NCBI GenBank assembly: GCA_930367205.1
Contig: OV884009.1
Span: 34,605,841-34,669,840, forward strand
Length of the DNA: 64,000 nucleotides
Reading direction: 5' to 3'
Source: Acanthosoma haemorrhoidale
Taxonomy: Eukaryota > Arthropoda > Insecta > Hemiptera > Acanthosomatidae
Made by a program: the position numbers and the translations under genes. The notes under the pieces are model-generated. The model was not told the DNA's origin. It made no database searches and was given only the letters and a program-made list of their open reading frames with translations. Shown here piece by piece: positions 45,926-57,933 of the stretch (position 1 is the stretch's first letter; each line of letters opens with the position of its first letter).

Positions 45926-46400
45926 AAAAATATTGTGCCTAGGCTGAACTTCCTTCTTCATCCCACATGTGCCATTTTTATTGACATCCTCTCTTTGCGT
46001 ACCTCCTTAGCTTTATCTAATTTCCCTTGTCTATACGAACAAAAATCCTATAACATCCTTCGACGTTTCAACAACCTATCTCGGACCTACTTTATTGCCT
46101 GGAATGTTATTGAAACCCCTAATCACGGGGGAATAAAACCTGAATTTAATACCTGGGCGTGATAAATTTTCTCGGATGGGTCAGTGTTTCTCAATTGCTC
46201 CTGTGACATTTCGACCTTCCTTCCTATCCCACAGATAAAATAATTTTGACTGTTATTATAACAATGAAACCTACTATAAAACCCCTGAGTGCCTTTACAT
46301 GAAATGCAGTTTTAGTGGACCTAGGAGGCGGCTTATTACCGATGCCAAATATATGAAATACTCCCTGAGAATCATGTCTTACCTTTTGTAATTAAATACA
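45926..46400. other. No gene seen
   Basis: A 75-codon frame at 45935-46162 has no recognisable motif. Confidence 0.4.
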
Positions 46401-46561
46401 TCGCCTTTTTCGCATGTGAGGGAGGTGACAACCATGTGGATTTGGAAGGTCTCTGGGCAGTTTGTAAATACTGAATGAATGAAAATTTTAAATATGGTAT
46501 GAATGAAAACATTTATCACAATTACTTATTGCTCAAGATTGTAATTTTATCATAACAAAGC
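46401..46561 (+). mobile_element. Jockey-A 3' fragment
   Basis: Starts inside the GC-rich segment at TTCGCATGTGAGGGAGGTGA and continues GGTCTCTGGGCAGTTTGTAA to TTGTAATTTTATCATAACAA. A deletion removes about 13 bases before the terminal ATTGTAATTTT. Confidence 0.88.
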
Positions 46562-47199
46562 TTATGTTTCCAGAATTCAATTTATCTTGGATGAGCATGT
46601 CATTTTACGTCATTCTTAAAGGACTATTTTCACATAGAAAAGTTAGCTGTTACATTTCATTTCTCAACAGGTATTGTTTAATAACGAATTACAGATAACT
46701 TTAAAGACCATTTTTTTCATATGATTTAAATGTTATCCGAACGGCCAAGCCGATATTAATAGTTTTTTTTTAGAATATTATTTTAGCTATTTTCTTGTTT
46801 ATACCGAGCAAACTAAGCTTAATTAAATTGCGTTACTAGTGTTAACGAAACTAAAATAAAATTGCTTCTAAATGAAAATCTGAACGAAGTAAGCCATACA
46901 TTAATTGTAACCGGAAAGAAATTATTATAAAATATTATATTATTATATGAATTACTTTTGGGTAAAAAAATAACGAAGAGGAAAAATGACATAACAGGAC
47001 AGTAAGGTTACTCATTCTTGAGTCAATTGTAGCCTGATCGATTTTTTTTTTCAACCACAATTACTTATTGGAGATTGTAATTTCACTACAAATACATCGA
47101 TTGGAAACATTCCCGTTCCGAATGTTTCAGCAACTATTTAGAATATAAAATTAATTTGCATGTCAAACACAATTATTTACATATGACACCTCAACATAA
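46562..47199. other. AT-rich; contains a tiny Jockey-A tail
   Basis: Nothing but the Jockey-A fragment at 47053-47093 recognised. Confidence 0.45.
47053..47093 (+). mobile_element. Jockey-A 3' terminal scrap
   Basis: CCACAATTACTTATTGGAGA then TTGTAATTTCACTACAAA matches only the last 40 bases of the Jockey-A tail, with a deletion of about 10 bases. Shortest detectable copy. Confidence 0.65.
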
Positions 47200-47560
47200 G
47201 TATCGTTTATCCGTGGGTGGAACAACGGAGATGCGGTTTCGGCTCTCTGAAGTGTAAATTTGAAATACGACCTCTTATATCACCATTAACATTTCGTCAC
47301 TATTTGTTAGCGAGGGCCATTATTATTATAACACCTGGCGGCTATTGTGCCTCTCATCTACAGACGTGAGGTGGGATAAAAACAACTAAAGGCAACAATA
47401 GGACAGTGGAGTGGACCTGTGTTCCCAGGCGGCGCTACAACATCAAACACTCCTAGGACTTGAGCAATGACAAAAACCGCAGGTCAGGTATAGCAACGAC
47501 ACCATAAATCTTACATCCACTAAACAAACACCCACCCCGCATAGTCGGCTTAGTTCTAAA
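47200..47560. promoter_or_regulatory. GC-richer single-copy island, candidate regulatory DNA
   Basis: Balanced composition between AT-rich flanks, no repeat match, no long frame. Inference only. Confidence 0.2.
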
Positions 47561-48210
47561 GGAATCTATTAGATGTCCTGCTGTTGAAAATAAGAATTAT
47601 CGTTCTTTTTTGATGCAATTAAACGTATTGTATTTCCTTTGTGATAGAAGGGAATAAAACATCAGCATTGAACATGGAATAGAAGCGGGAAACCGAGGAG
47701 GAAGGTTGGCGGCACTAGCTCCTTCAACTCGTCCCCACTTTAACACACCTTTCATTCGACTACCTTTGCCTTTTATCGATCATTTGTCGTAATTTTGACG
47801 TGTTAGACGGGATTTTTACGTGATAGAGGTGTTTTTTAATGTATTCACCTACCGTGCCTTGCTGAGTCGCATTTGGCTATAGCAGCCAAAAATATGACAA
47901 GAGAGTTTCTCCTCCCCATACTTTTAATCAGCAAGTTAATTTATATATTTATTTAGATACTAATTCTATGTTTCATTAAGTTTTTTAATATCACCAGCTT
48001 TCAAACATGGCTAATTTCAACCGTATGTTGAAAGATCCAAAAAACTGATTTAAAAAGCTGATTTGTTTTTATATAAAAAATAAACACACGGAAAGAGGTC
48101 ACTTGTGAACAATGGTTGAACTGGTAGACAATGGAAAGGATAAAGTAACAAATAAAATTAACCCTTTTTAACTCCTTTTTAAAAAAAAAATCCGTCTAGC
48201 TAAAAAATTC
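47561..48210. other. No gene seen
   Basis: Nothing recognised. Confidence 0.45.
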
Positions 48211-48501
48211 AGAGATCAACAACAAATTTATTATGATAAAATTAGAATCTGCCTCATAGAGGAATAAGTAATTGTGATAAATGTTGTCATCCATACCATA
48301 CACTTTTCATTCATTCACTCACTCATACAGTATTTACAAACAGCTTAGAGACCTCCCAAATCCACATGGTTGTCACCTCCCTCACATGCAAAGTAGAAAG
48401 CGGATTCTTGGGAAGTCCCCCACGCTCCTCCGTCAGCCGCGACACCGGATACGAGCCAGCGGAGGCTGACCAAGAGCGCGAGAGTCACGCACGCTCAGCT
48501 A
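48211..48501 (-). mobile_element. Jockey-A 3' copy with (GTT)n end
   Basis: Minus strand covers the GC-rich segment from CTGAGCGTGCGTGACTCTCG to TCTAATTTTATCATAATAAA, then TTTGTTGTTGATCTCT. The last stretch recurs at 60047-60065 in reverse (AGATCAACAACAATTTTTAT), which indicates that the element's 3' end extends past AATAAA into GTTGTTGATCTCT. Confidence 0.88.
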
Positions 48502-49210
48502 AAAAAAAAAAATTATGACCATTAAAATGAAATTACTTCTCCTTAAAGGATTTTAATGAGAATATTAATAATGTTGTAAATTATGGGTCGATAGGTATTT
48601 TTTTAAATATCATTTTAGAACAAAAAAACACCGATCATCGATTTAAACGTAATTTTCTTATACGTATGAAAGAGGTTCCGTCATGTAAAATATACCTTAA
48701 CCTGTTCACAGGTTTCCATTAGATGAGAGAGAAAAGAAAAAATTGATTCGAGCGGTGAAGAGATAAAATTATCCATCTAAACGAAGTCATTTGCGTGCTA
48801 AACACTTCACAAATGTTTTGACAGGTCAGAATTTCATTCAAAACTTAAAAAAGAAGCTCTTCAGAAATAAATTTCTGATTCTTACCCAGAACATTTAAAA
48901 CAAAAAAATCACCGAGATTTGAAAAATACTTATTAAAATGACTTGTTTACTCTAAAGTTTTTTTTTCATTGTATTCTCTTTTATGAACGAATAGCAATCA
49001 AACGTCTTATGCCAAAACAAAACACACGTTTTCCAAGAAAAAAAAATAAAACTTAAATTAATGTAAGCAACCTTTCAATCTAAATTACATGATGTAGAAG
49101 CACATGCTCATTTAAAACGGCTTGTTTAGTAAGTTTGAGTCAAGAACTGGGGTGTGTTTAAGTGGGGGAAGTGGATTGCTGACCCACTCAACTGTGTAGG
49201 AAACCTACCC
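48502..49210. other. AT-rich, no gene seen
   Basis: Nothing recognised. Confidence 0.5.
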
Positions 49211-49330
49211 GACGCCGCTTCTACTGTATACTATGTTATGAACATTTCCTGACGCCGCTTCTACTGTATACTATGTTATGAACATTTCCTGACGCCGCTT
49301 CTACTGTATACTATGTTATGAACATTTCCT
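49211..49330. repeat. Perfect tandem triplication, 40-base unit
   Basis: Three identical units of 40 bases starting GACGCCGCTTCTACTGTATA and ending ATGAACATTTCCT, at 49211-49250, 49251-49290 and 49291-49330, followed by GACATAATG. The absence of any mismatch indicates a recent expansion, or an assembly or replication artefact. Confidence 0.99.
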
Positions 49331-50204
49331 GACATAATGTCGAGACGTGATTAGTTCAGATTTGGCCCGTGTGCTGAAAAAAATGTGGCACCTGTCATTT
49401 ACCGGGTGGCCACTACCAATTCTGTTAATAATTAAGAAAATATCCATTATTCATTATAACCTGCATTAACGCGGTAAGTTATTGAATTGAATTGGGATAT
49501 CCTGCGCTACTTACTCTTTATAGTGGGGTAGTGAATTGTCTGACTATTTTTGTTACCCTTCAGCGGCATCGGTCTCAGAAAAGGCTTCCAATCAATAGAA
49601 AGGGGAAATAATCATCAGTGCCGATAACCTTGGTAATCCCTTACCCCATCCATCATTAGATCGTATCTAATTCATTTAATTCATTTCTTTTCGTAGGAAA
49701 TACAAATTATACCCTTTTTTCCGACCCAGAAGATGTGCTGCATAGAAAAAGACTTGAAAAATTCAATTCAAATCAGACATTTTTATCAAGAATTAAGAAA
49801 AATAACACGTTTTTCATACATACTGAGTTAATCCAGCGATACAAGAAGTATTTTTCCCCTGTCCCCGTTCGTTGTACCCCTTCATTTAAATCAAAAATTA
49901 TTAATTGACAAAAGGCCAAGGCACACAAAACATACTGAATGAAACAAAAATTTGTTGAGGTACCCCCTGTCATTCTTTTTCTTAAAATAATAATGCCAGC
50001 TAGAACCTATATAGTAATAAATTAGGTGCATATTATTTTATATCCTAGATTAATCACTATTTCAATAGATATCTATTTGGAATTTGAACCTGTGCAAAAA
50101 TCGATGAATGCGAATCACGCTGTGTCTTAGTCAATTAGACTTGTAAATTCTGCTGTAGGCCATTCAAAGAGGAGTTTTATTGTTGTATACTATAATATAT
50201 TATT
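49331..50204. other. No gene seen
   Basis: Moderate GC to about 49660, then AT-rich. Nothing recognised. Confidence 0.45.
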
Positions 50205-50835
50205 TATATATAATTTTTTTTCTTTCTTAGCCCCTTTAAATTTACAAATAATTATAAATCCTCAGGCGAATCTACTTACAAATTATTTTTGTATTTCCTG
50301 TAGCATCGCTACATTATATACAGGTTTTGTTATTTTATAAAAATTATATAATGAATAAACAAGTATAATGATATACATTATACGTGACTGGACTAAACTG
50401 ACTAATAAAGGTGATGGCCTTTTTGATCAACCTTAAAACTAATTACATACTAATTCTTAACCTAATTTTTCCCCGACAGTCTGTTGCCATCGATGCGGGA
50501 GGGGTGGTGGGGTCCTAGTGTTAAACACTGGGTTGGTTAGGTGCTGCAACGCGTCGAAAAACTTGATGTTTCCGGCGGATGAACTCACCCACCGACGGCA
50601 CACCAAGCAACAGGTGCAGGTCAGCGTTCTTTAACCTCTCGAGAGAGGTATGTCGGACCACTTTTCGCATGATCCCATTCTGGAAATGTTGGCGACATTT
50701 GGCTGTATTGTCAGTCAAGTGGGTAAATAGCGGGTCACCGTACAGCAGAGCTGGCTGGAGGACACATTTATATATCATCAATTTGAGACGAAGCGACAGG
50801 ATGGGCGAAGTTAGCAAGTGCGATAGCCGGTAAGA
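50205..50835 (-). mobile_element. Family B Jockey-like LINE, ORF2 end plus 3' region
   Basis: The coding end (50521-50835) is followed on the minus strand by GACTGTCGGGGAAAAATTAG, the GGTGA block and GTAGCGATGCTACAGGAAAT, matching the 41 kb copy. This joins the family B 3' region to a Jockey-type ORF2 and so identifies it. 5'-truncated. Confidence 0.85.
50521..50817 (-). pseudogene. Family B ORF2 C-terminal fragment
   Basis: 98-codon frame: LTSPILSLRLKLMIYKCVLQ, PALLYGDPLF, QNGIMRKVVRHTSLERLKNA, DLHLLLGVPSVGEFIRR. It follows the Jockey-clade thumb pattern (LSL-NKL-IYK--LRP-LTYG-P-W, IQN--LR----AP-----N-DLH-DL-IP-V-E-I). It ends at a stop after RRVAAPNQPSV, 30-40 residues before the family's usual end. 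The tryptophan after YG-P is replaced (PLF). No RT core remains. Confidence 0.78.
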
Positions 50836-52569
50836 CCTTTGTCGTAATATATAATATAAATATATATACTATTTATGTCTGTATTGTATACTTTTGGCAG
50901 TCAAGTATAATATGGTGCACTCATTCCAGTAGAGTTTGAAGAAGCATGCTTGTAGTTGCAAATGATATTTGTTTTCACTGTATTCAGAATGTATGTCGAA
51001 TGCATCTCCGTCACAAGCCACTTGCTGTTACTGGAAGCTACCGTTGAATTTTGACGCTAAGAGATCGTGGGTAAGAAGGGATAGGAACCAGCCATTAAAA
51101 TGGCCGAAGGTGGAGCGGACAAGGGACTGGAAGAGAAATGGGAGATGGGGCAGGCAGTGGGTTGTGCATGCTGGGCAGATCCGACACCAATGCCCCGTGA
51201 AATGTGAAAAACTCCTGCGCTTTACTCCCTCCATATACTGTCCACAATCGAACATTCATCATCACCCGAGCTCACCCTATCCATTTTTATTTAGCTCCAT
51301 CTGTCCGCTGCAATGTGCAACAACCGGATAACTAGTCGGTCGCTAAAACCCTTTCAGACTTTGGAAATCAACGACACAATTAGGCGGGTATGTTCACAGA
51401 TATGACGAGCGTACATTTTCTTGTAGTTTAGACTTGTTTTTCTTTTTATTACCCGTCAAACGAGTAAAAAAAAGGAACATTCAAAAGCACAAGAGGCTTA
51501 TAGAGCGGTCACGTTGCATGAAGCATTGCTAAGCCGTTTCTGTATTGCTGTCGTAAAGTAAAAGATTCAAGGAGACTGGTTCATACGTCAGAAAGCCAGG
51601 ACAAGTTCGTCCCAAGGCTGACAACGGAAAAATATGACTAATATTTAAGGCAATCCATACTTAAGAAAAGGCTAATGACATGTCAGCAACTTTCTAATTT
51701 CAGCTAACATACTCAAAATGTCACGATTTCTTTTCAGACCATAGGAATAAGATTAGAGACAGGTTTGCCCTGGTACAGGTCCCCTTCTCTCCAGAGACCA
51801 CCATGTTGCACCACTGCGCTTTGTTCTTAAAAGTCATTTTTCCTCATGATTTGAAATTTAATCTTTGAGACATGATAATGCTTACTATACCTTACGAATT
51901 ATTCTTTACACTTAATTTTGTTAACTCTAAAGATAAATGCTACATTGGTGAAACCTTACAAACTTCATAAAACATACTACCTCAACACAGAACCAATTGC
52001 AATAATCCAAAGAATACTTCCATAGCACTGGTAGACCGTAGCATGAGTAAACAACAATTTTTCGATTTTGTCACACCAAAATAATAGATAATAACAGATC
52101 CCTGAAACTATTCATATAGGAAATAGTGAATAGTGAATTTTAAGGCAGATGTTAAGGCTGGACTATTTGAATGTAATAAACAGCAATTTAAATTTAATTC
52201 AATAGCAATATTTTTAAACAGCTAGAGAGATCTGACAAAGCACATTAGGCAGCAAATTGGACTGACACCTCCCACTATAACTCATTCCCATAGAAGCACT
52301 GACCAGATAACATAATTTAATTGCATCATGGCGGTGTCCTGGCCGGGAAATGTTTAAAAAAAAATATATTTTTTTGGTCACTTGATTTGGTGATTTAATT
52401 TTTTATTTGAATGATTCCATATGTGACCAATGAGCAGTTGTTTTACATTGCGTGGAATATTTTTATGAAAAGAAATTTTTGCTGACGAAATCCGGACTTG
52501 ATGATTAAACCTTTTTGTTGTAGATGTTGTCTGTCAACCTTGTGAACTTGGGGGGCGTCTGAGCTGTTC
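50836..52569. other. No gene seen
   Basis: A GC-richer piece at 51000-51340 carries overlapping open frames on both strands (120 codons plus, 75 codons minus) without any known motif. The rest is AT-rich. Confidence 0.4.
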
Positions 52570-52711
52570 CTATATATAGTATGAATGAGCGAGTGAGTAA
52601 AATTGTAAATTGGTATGAATGAGATCATTTATCACAATTACTTATAGCCCAATCAGGCAGATTGTAATTTTATCATAATAAAGTTGTTTAAAAAAAAAAA
52701 AAAAAAAAAAA
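52570..52711 (+). mobile_element. Jockey-A 3' tail with poly(A)
   Basis: ATAGTATGAATGAGCGAGTG through CAATCAGGCAGATTGTAATT to ATCATAATAAAGTTGTTT, then 21 A at 52691-52711. The A run directly after AATAAAGTTGTT is what a retroposed LINE RNA would leave. Confidence 0.9.
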
Positions 52712-53814
52712 TGTCCGAACTAGACTGACATTAGTCCAAAACGTTGTAACAAACTATTTATTAATAAAATTTGGAAGGATAAAATTAAAGGGCGATTTAA
52801 ATTTTTGTTTTCCACAACACACGGAGTTATGATGATTACGTGTTAGTTGTACAGTTGCAAACTTACCGGTGCAATAATTGGTAAGGGTGTGGGTGAGGGG
52901 GAAATACTTGATCTATTAGTTGTGGATTGGCTTAATTGTAGGGAGTGGGATCTAGGATTGAATGAAGACTTAAGGGCTGTAGAAATTATGAGGTAAGAAT
53001 TTAATAAGGCATTGCTGAATTGATATAATAGTTAGTGAAAATATTGAAAATTTAAGTAATCGTTGAATATTTTCTCGTACTTGGTAGACTACAGAGGATA
53101 AATTGTTGCCTAAACCATTCTCCTCCATCTTGTTCTTTTTTTTTTTTTTGCAATGATCTGTCAGTCAACATCACAGTGATATATTAAAAAAAAAATAAAG
53201 AAAAGAAAATGGAACTGAGATTAACTAATCTGGAGATTTTTGTATACTCGTACGTTGCCACAGTATTATGTCTTGCGTTAGTTCGCATCCATGAACGATT
53301 CCTGGCCAGCCTTTTCCCGTCTTGTCCACAGGACAGGAAGTACTCGTAAGCACACACCGCAGCTGGGAAACTGGCCGCATCCATGCTTCGAGCTGTGTTA
53401 TCACTCACTCGAATTGCTCAATTACCAAGGGATCTAATGCTGGTCTGGACAAAAACATATCAGATATTCTTCACAGATACCAAAGACGTAATGATATTTT
53501 ATCCTAAACTAGTACGATTAATTATCCACAATTGTCAACCCTAATACTGATATTTAAATAAAAACACTGTATTATTATGTAACCGGGGTTCTAGGAGTAA
53601 GAAATTTTTATTTTATTGAATGTATGATAACTTGTAGCAACCAATTTATTAATATTTCAGTGGGTTAGGAATCTTTGGAGCTGGTTGCCTGCCTATTGAT
53701 ACATTATTTATCCGTTATATAATCCAAAATACTAATTAGGTGCTATTTGTGTGATGCTATTTTGTATTATTAATATAATATTTTTTATTTATATTTCTAT
53801 CAATTTATTGCGCT
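52712..53814. other. No gene seen
   Basis: A moderate-GC piece at 53265-53430 has open frames on both strands, none recognised. T run at 53137-53150. Confidence 0.4.
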
Positions 53815-54362
53815 ATGGAGCCCCCGAACCATATACCGTATCCCTTTACAGTGGCCATTAAGGTGGTACGAAAAAAGCACCATTTTTCGACATGTAATTG
53901 GTAGGATATCTCAACATTATTCGAAAATTTAAAAACCAATTTTGTCAAATGAAAGGTGCATCATTATCTTCAGCAAGGAGCATCTCGGCATACATTTTTT
54001 TAAACATTTTGACTAGATATCTTTTATGCTGGAATAAGTAATTTAACATATATATATACATATATATATAATTATATTAATTATATAATAACATATTTAT
54101 TTAATTTGTTATATAATAATGATTATGATTTAAGTAAAATTACTAAGAACACTACGCTTTTTTCTATAGGTTAGTAGAAATAATATATTCAGCAGATATT
54201 GACCAAGTGATATAACCTGAAATATATTTTTGAGAATTAATCTTTTTCTAAGACGTCTACTGCGATGAAGACAAACATTCTTAGAAAAAATGCACCGTCT
54301 TTGAGCCACCTGAGCCATATACACCTTTACAGTGGCCGTTAACATGGTATGCAAAAGGGAGA
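53815..54362. repeat. Diverged direct repeat pair
   Basis: 53820-53880 and 54302-54360 share GAGCC.CC.GA.CCATATAC, a CCTTTACAGTGGCC.TTAA block and GGT(A/G)(C/T)G(A/C)AAAA. Separated by about 480 AT-rich bases. Function unknown; could be the two ends of a decayed element. Confidence 0.5.
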
Positions 54363-56160
54363 AAAAAAAAAACTCGTCTCTTTTTTCTGTTGGCTGAAAA
54401 GAGATTTTCCCACAATTTCCATCTTCGAGGTAGGGGTCCATTCACACGGGACCATGGGAAATGTGTTGGCACTCGGGATGATGCGAGAGAAGCAAAACCA
54501 GAGCACGGGCCTCTGTCTTCATGCCATATCGTATTTAGGGAGTGGAGGGTATTGTACTCTTCGCTCTATACTTAAATTTTACTTATAATAGTATATAATT
54601 TGTGGAATAAGGTGTGATTTTGTCAAAGCTGTGATAAGAGCGACGAATTAGAAACAATTATATAAAAGTGCAAATCTCAGCTATAACCGATAAGTTACAC
54701 GAAGTATCCTAAGATGATACATTACTTAACAAATGTATTATATTCTAGATGTTTTAAATGCAATAACTACAAACTTTATAGAAAAATGTGAACATTATAT
54801 ACGAAGATACATCACCCAAACATTAAGATTTTAAAGCAAAAAATAGGAAGAAATGTTTTTCTATAAGCGTTTTTTTTTTTTGCTATAAAACATAAAATTT
54901 GTTATGTTCTTCAATTAAGACTTTATAATCAAAATCGAAGGAGTAAGTCTATGTTTTTAGACTAGATCCATTCCATAATGGCATGAGATTATTTTTTGAT
55001 TATTTTAAATATTTGAAATACATTGATTTGAAAGAAAAAAAGAGAGTCTGATCTCAAATGAAATCAATCTATTTCACAATTTACATAAGAAAAATAATAT
55101 TCTAATATGAAATGAAAGCTCTGGAGTTCAAAACTCAGGTGAGCGCGTAAACCTGAGTACTGAGCGAAGTAGTTAAAACTTTTAAAATAAGGAATTAATG
55201 AATTAATCGAGATAAGTTGACCAGCATAAAATGAGTGATTCCGAATAAGTACATTTCATACGACTAAACGTGCACAGAGCACGAATTTGTTCCCCAACGT
55301 TATTGGGTTAAATTAATCTAATTAAACATACTACAAAACTGTGTGAATATATGAAAATATACCTTTGATTACTTACATCTAGTCAAAGATTAAAAAAAAT
55401 TTTTTAAATATCCAATAAATAACAATTTGTTTTTGGTGCACAATAATTGTAAATCATAGTGGGACCTACACCACACAAAATTTTCTCATTTATATATAGT
55501 GATACGTACGAGAATTCGCACCAGGATCATTTAATCTTAACTAACTGGGACCTGAGAAATCGTAAAAGTTAAGAAATCGCTCATTGCACATTTTCACTTT
55601 TTTTCCCGTACTTATTTTATTTAGGATGGAAAAAATTTGCAATAAAAATATAAAATACTTTAATGGTTTTCGGAAAATGTATTTGCATGACCGAAGAAAC
55701 CTTATAGATTGCTAGAAAGAAATTTTCAAAAATGAAAAAAAGATTTTCAGTTCTAATTCCAGCGGTTCTAGTGTTAAATCAAGAAACTGAACATAATATC
55801 ACTAAGACATTAGAAATTAGTCTCATTACTTCCCACTCCTACTTACGTTATAGTTTAATACGTTTTTATTACGTTAAATTAACTTTAAGTAGAACTCTAA
55901 ATTTTATAAGAAAGCAATATTTTACATTATTTTTCATAATAATATTCTTCAGAGTAAAATAGAGACGTGTATATTAATATTTATTTTGTGTGAAAAAAAA
56001 GCTCTTAGTCTTTCCCAAAATATCTTTTATTATTGATATTACATTAATGGTCGACGTTTAAAACTAGAATTCAGAAAAAAACATTTAAAATTTATTTACT
56101 TATTATTTTATATTGTGGATTGTTGCCAATGTTATTATTTTATGTGTTTTGTGTGTATGT
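54363..56160. other. AT-rich, no gene seen
   Basis: Nothing recognised. The 54390-54590 part is GC-richer with short overlapping frames only. Confidence 0.45.
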
Positions 56161-56260
56161 AAATTTGGTTTTTGTCTCAATGGTCGTCTTTAGGGTGCCT
56201 GAGTAGGCGAAATGTAATCAATAAAAAAAGAATGAATTTCATTCACCAGTGTTTTTTTTT
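56161..56260 (+). mobile_element. Possible Penelope-like 3' end
   Basis: GGTGCCTGAGTAGGCGAAAT followed by GTAATCAATAAAAAAAGAAT parallels 39395-39440, and TTTCATTCACCAGTG at 56236-56250 parallels TCGTTCACAGGTG at 39284. Non-coding. Family assignment is tentative. Confidence 0.35.
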
Positions 56261-56763
56261 AATATAATAATTATAAACTGTTAAAAAAAACACTTTTTAA
56301 ATGAAGTGAATAACATTTTTTGTGAAGCTGATTGTTTTGGTTTTTAAATTCTGAATTTTGAATTGTTTTTTTGAATCCTTCTGATATATAAATGTATGCG
56401 TTAGAAATTTCGCATTCGAGACAAGCAGAGCCAAGATCTCTGCAGCAACTTCTTGATACAAGATTAGTGCAAGAGGGGGAAAGATATAGACAGCCATGGA
56501 CCGTGTCGACTAATGGTTGCTCTGAGGAAGAGACATGGGAAGACTCTGATGAAGGAGGCGATAGAACATACGGCAATGACAAAAGTAACGATAGCCGTGA
56601 CCAGATAGCGAACAATTGAATGACTCAGGGCCGGCCCCCTATCTCCCATCTGCCAACTTACCTATTAATAGTTCTCTTTTCACAGCCGCCGACATCTAAG
56701 CCGCTTTTCACTGGGTCGGCAGATGAAACAAATCCACTAAGACCAGTTTTAGTATGGAAGTTT
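56261..56763. other. Moderate-GC block with open frames, unassigned
   Basis: From about 56390 to 56620 both strands are open in several frames (75 codons plus strand; 114 and 66 codons minus strand). The plus frame is acidic at its end (EEETWEDSDEGGDR); one minus frame is hydrophobic (YLVTAIVTFVIAVCSIASFI). None is recognised and they cannot all be real. A coding exon here is possible but not supported. Confidence 0.2.
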
Positions 56764-56975
56764 CCCAAATTTATAACCCGTAGGTGAGTCCCATCACCTA
56801 GTCCAATCTATTGTTTTTTTGTAATTTTAACTGTAAAAAGAAAATCTGTTTTTGTAATTCTACCCTCCTTCAAATGGATGTTATGCTATGCAGGAATAGG
56901 AGCCATTAATCTGCAATTTTGTTCATTTGTTTGTAAAAATCTTTAAATAAAGGGGTTTAGGGGAAAAAAATAAAA
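56764..56975 (+). mobile_element. Family C retroelement tail
   Basis: Reverse of 34640-34930: CCCAAATTTATAACCCGTAG, then GTGAGTCCCATCACCTAG, and at the far end AATAAAGGGGTTTAGGGGAA with an A-rich end. No coding. Confidence 0.5.
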
Positions 56976-56986
56976 TAAAATAACCC

Positions 56987-57483
56987 CAGTGGCGTACCTA
57001 GGAGCTTTTGCCACCCGGGGCATTCCTAACTTAACTCTAATCAAAATTGAGAGATTGACAATTACTGAACATAAAAAAGAAAATTATTTCTTTTGTTTAA
57101 AGAGATTGTACACGTAATCATAAATTGTAGAGTAATAATGATCTATTTTTCTTGTTTTTTTTATTAGAAAAGTCTTGAATGGCATTGTCAATAATATTCT
57201 TAAATGGCAACCAAAAACATAGAATTTTGAATACAAATACTCAATAAGGTATTACGTATTAAAAAGTACTTTATTTGGCTGTTCTGATTTTTACCACCAG
57301 GTGACATTCTTTATTTGGCCGCCACCAGTTCCAAATTTACGGCGCACGTGATTTCATTCTTGACTAATTGAGCGTATAAATGTCGACGTAGAGTCGGGCC
57401 TTGGTCGGCACGCATATTTTTTAAATCTCATACCTATTTCAATTGTTGATTACATCATTGTATAATTTATTTTTACTTTTTAT
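56987..57483. mobile_element. hAT-type MITE, right end lost
   Basis: Starts CAGTGGCGTACCTAGGAGCT like the complete copy at 62505-62842. It shares TTGCCACC.GGGG, TTTTGTTTAAA.AGATTG, AATGT.GACGT.GAGTCGG and the TTGTTTATTTTTACC-like block near its end. It is longer than the other copy because of an insertion around 57160-57320. The match stops at 57483, where Jockey-A starts, so the right TIR is missing. Confidence 0.8.
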
Positions 57484-57933
57484 ATGATTTAGGAAATTCC
57501 ATTGCAACCTATCCAACCACCCTAATCCCCTAGCACAGTCATTGTACTGCACCACTGATCCCTATAGTCCTCCTAAAACGGCATTGGCCTCGTGACCTGT
57601 TATAAATGCGTGACAGTGGGAGTCCTGGCAATGGCCAGTTTCTCCAATCATGTCCTGAGCGTATGTGGCTCTCGCACTCTTGGCCAGCCTCCGCTGGCTC
57701 GTATCCGGTGACGCGGCAGACGGAGGAGCGTGGGGGGCTTCCCAAGACTTCGCTTCCTTTTTCGCATACGAGGGAGGTGACAACCCTGTGGATTTGGGAG
57801 GTCTCTGGGCAGTTTGTAAATACTGTATGAATGAGCGAGTTAATGAAAATTGTGAATATGGCATGAATGAGATCATTCATCACAATCACTTATTGTCCAA
57901 TGAGGCAGATTGTAATTTTATCATAATAAAACT
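57484..57933 (+). mobile_element. Jockey-A LINE 3' copy
   Basis: From TTAGGAAATTCCATTGCAAC (KFHCNLSNHPNP) through ORF2's end to CAGATTGTAATTTTATCATA. It carries the GTGACAGTGGGAGTCCTGGC subfamily insertion. It directly abuts the truncated hAT-type MITE. A sense frame in the 3' segment (57665-57949) is open for 94 codons, as in the 36 kb copy. Confidence 0.92.

Noticed and set aside
53184..53408. 75-codon minus-strand frame as a gene
   Set aside because: No motif recognised and overlapped by an equally open plus-strand frame.
56271..56649. Hydrophobic minus-strand frames and acidic plus-strand frame, possible membrane-protein exon
   Set aside because: Four to five frames are open on both strands at once, which fits chance openness of a low-stop stretch. 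No clear splice sites found.
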